NCBI GenBank assembly: GCA_021739635.1
Contig: JAIPBH010000005.1
Coordinates: 62,001 to 126,000, forward strand
Reading direction: 5' to 3'
From: Flavobacteriaceae bacterium
GTDB taxonomy: Bacteria; Bacteroidota; Bacteroidia; Flavobacteriales; Flavobacteriaceae
Length of the DNA stretch: 64,000 nt
This document shows, piece by piece, positions 62,588 to 64,000 of the stretch (the stretch's first letter is position 1; each line of letters begins with the position of its first letter). The position numbers and the translations under genes were made by a program. The notes beneath the pieces are model-generated. The model worked only from the letters and a program-made list of their open reading frames with translations. It searched no databases and had not been told where the DNA came from.

Positions 62588-63016
62588 TTAGCATATTTGT
62601 TTATTAAAATTTGTTTTAAAATCTAATTTTATGGTTCTAGATTTATCGTTATTTATTAATACCTCTAGTCTATTAAATGGTTCTGTTAAAATACTTTCTA
62701 TTATTTCAGGCCACTCTATAAGCACCCAATGATTTGAATTTAAATAGTCTTCAATTCCGAAATTATAAGCTTCTTCTAAATCGTTTATTCTATATAAATC
62801 AAAATGATAAATAAGATCATTACTTGTTTCATATTCGTTTACAATAGAAAAAGTAGGGCTACTAACTTCATCATGACTTCCAATGGCTTTTACCAAAGAT
62901 TTAATTAAGGTTGTTTTACCTGCACCCATATCGCCATAAAGTAATATAACTTTTGATGTTATGTTGTTTATAATGGTGTTTGCTACCTCATCAATTGAAT
63001 CTAAAAAATAATCCAT
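62588..63016 (-). CDS. tsaE: tRNA threonylcarbamoyladenosine biosynthesis ATPase
   Basis: TsaE is the ATPase of the TsaB-TsaD-TsaE complex that makes t6A in ANN-decoding tRNAs. The 142-residue protein has Walker A LLYGDMGAGKTTLIKSL and VSSPTFSIVNEYE. The family signatures FDLYRINDLEEAYNFGIEDYL and VLIEWPEIIE follow. Its length is normal. It lies 95 bases after porX on the same strand, as in other flavobacteria I recall. Confidence 0.95.
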   Translation of the reverse strand: MDYFLDSIDEVANTIINNITSKVILLYGDMGAGKTTLIKSLVKAIGSHDEVSSPTFSIVNEYETSNDLIYHFDLYRINDLEEAYNFGIEDYLNSNHWVLIEWPEIIESILTEPFNRLEVLINNDKSRTIKLDFKTNFNKQIC

Positions 63017-63111
63017 AAGAATATTAAAAATATTTTAGGCAATATTATTAATTAAATTTGTAATAACCTAATAAAAATGTATTTCATCGGATTTATTTGC
63101 ATTACATGGAT

Positions 63112-64000
63112 TTATTTAGGACTAAACACTACAAATGGAATAATCATTTCTTCAAGCGATACGCCGCCATGTTGATAGGTATTTCTATAATAACTCACAT
63201 AATGATTATAGTTATTAGGATAGGCAAAAAACAAATCTCCTTTAGCAAAAATAAATGAGCTGCTCATGGTTATTGATGGTAAATGAATGGCTTTTGGGTC
63301 TTTGCCTACTAAAACATCTTTAGTTTCAAACGTTAGGCTTCTACCTGTTTTATAGCGTAGGTTTAAACTAGTTTCTCTATCGCCAACTACTTTTGAAGGA
63401 TTTTTTACGTTTATAGTGCCATGATCTGTAGTTAAAATAAGTTTAAAGCCTAATAATTGCGCTTGATGAATCATTTCTAAAAGCGGCGAGTTTTTAAACC
63501 AACTTAGTGCTAATGATCTGTATGCTTTGTCATTTGAGGCTAATTCTTTAACCACTTCCATCTCTGTTTTTGAGTGCGAAAGCATATCTACAAAATTATA
63601 GACAACAACTGTTAAATCATTGTTTTTTAGTGAATTGAAATTTTCAACTAGTTTTTTACCTGATTTTAAGTTTGTGATTTTATGATACTCATACGTTAAG
63701 TGACTTAAACCTAAACGTTTCATTTGGGCGTTTAGAAAATCTTCTTCATGCAAGTTTTTTCCACCATCATCGGTATCGTTTTTCCAATATTGGGGAAACA
63801 ATTTTTCCATGTCGCTAGGCATCAGTCCAGAAAATATAGCATTTCTAGCATATTGTGTTGCGGTTGGTAAGATGCTATAAAAAGGTGTTTCGCTTTCTTT
63901 TTTGTAATAATTATTTATAATAGGCTCAAATACTTTATACTGATCATACCTAAGATTATCAATAACAACCAATAGAGTAGGTTGCTCTTTACTTAATTGA
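63112..64000 (-). CDS. porX: PorX-like response regulator/PglZ-domain protein, C-terminal part
   Basis: The frame stays open to the window edge, so the N-terminal receiver domain lies outside. The visible residues carry the PglZ/alkaline-phosphatase-like domain: PTLLVVIDNLRYDQYKVFE, then SILPTATQYARNAIFSG. The metal-binding type blocks LILTTDHGTINV and YQHGGVSLEEMIIPF lie near the end. PorX controls type IX secretion genes in Bacteroidota. I assign it on the C-terminal half only; the receiver domain must be checked upstream. Confidence 0.88.
   Translation of the reverse strand, partial: QLSKEQPTLLVVIDNLRYDQYKVFEPIINNYYKKESETPFYSILPTATQYARNAIFSGLMPSDMEKLFPQYWKNDTDDGGKNLHEEDFLNAQMKRLGLSHLTYEYHKITNLKSGKKLVENFNSLKNNDLTVVVYNFVDMLSHSKTEMEVVKELASNDKAYRSLALSWFKNSPLLEMIHQAQLLGFKLILTTDHGTINVKNPSKVVGDRETSLNLRYKTGRSLTFETKDVLVGKDPKAIHLPSITMSSSFIFAKGDLFFAYPNNYNHYVSYYRNTYQHGGVSLEEMIIPFVVFSPK

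Overview
The window is chromosomal DNA of a marine-type member of the Flavobacteriaceae (Bacteroidota). Evidence is the low GC content, candidate promoters of the Bacteroidota form TAnnTTTG, and lineage-typical genes: a PorX-like PglZ-domain regulator, a split-alpha proton-translocating transhydrogenase, and several short proteins that I know only from flavobacteria. I saw no rRNA, tRNA, CRISPR array, insertion sequence or phage module.

Layout. 1-13.75 kb is housekeeping: uvrA, an ECF-type sigma factor followed by a 48-aa protein, nth, bcp, a conserved 482-aa protein, the pnt operon, a metallo-beta-lactamase-fold enzyme, an XRE regulator divergent from an M14 carboxypeptidase, and an Lrp/AsnC regulator. 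13.9-18.0 kb is a four-gene Dlt-like operon (adenylating enzyme, carrier protein, MBOAT, DltD-like protein). 18.1-27.8 kb, on the minus strand, is an operon with a PglA-like glycosyltransferase, a PglC-like initiating transferase, a PglD-FemAB fusion and five tandem paralogous FemAB/BioF2-like (GNAT-fold) transferases. 28.4-30.4 kb is a secreted parallel beta-helix lipoprotein on the plus strand. 30.4-44.7 kb, minus strand, is a long Wzx/Wzy polysaccharide operon: UDP-GlcNAc C4-epimerase, UDP-sugar dehydrogenase, flippase, polymerase, six glycosyltransferases or modifying enzymes, WecB, a pyruvyl-transferase-like protein and a nitroreductase. 44.7-45.6 kb is repeat-rich spacer. 45.6-51.9 kb, plus strand, is pglE (interrupted by one in-frame TAA), pglF, wza and wzc, with the matching PHP-type phosphatase convergent to it. 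52.7-64 kb holds aroB, proline dehydrogenase, a second SDR plus initiating-transferase pair, ald, a TonB-receptor-like protein, tsaE and the C-terminal part of porX.

How it fits together. PglF, PglE and PglD would turn UDP-GlcNAc into a UDP-diacetylated bacillosamine-type sugar. PglC would load it on undecaprenyl phosphate and PglA-like and other glycosyltransferases would extend it. Wzx flips it, the EpsG-type Wzy polymerises it, and Wza/Wzc export it under phosphatase control. UDP-GalNAcA-type precursors would come from the dehydrogenase and epimerase, ManNAc from WecB.

The least explained part is the FemAB-like array facing the Dlt-like operon. Together they look like a machine for decorating glycan with aminoacyl or acyl groups, and this is my main candidate for an undescribed system. 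The function is inferred from family and context only.
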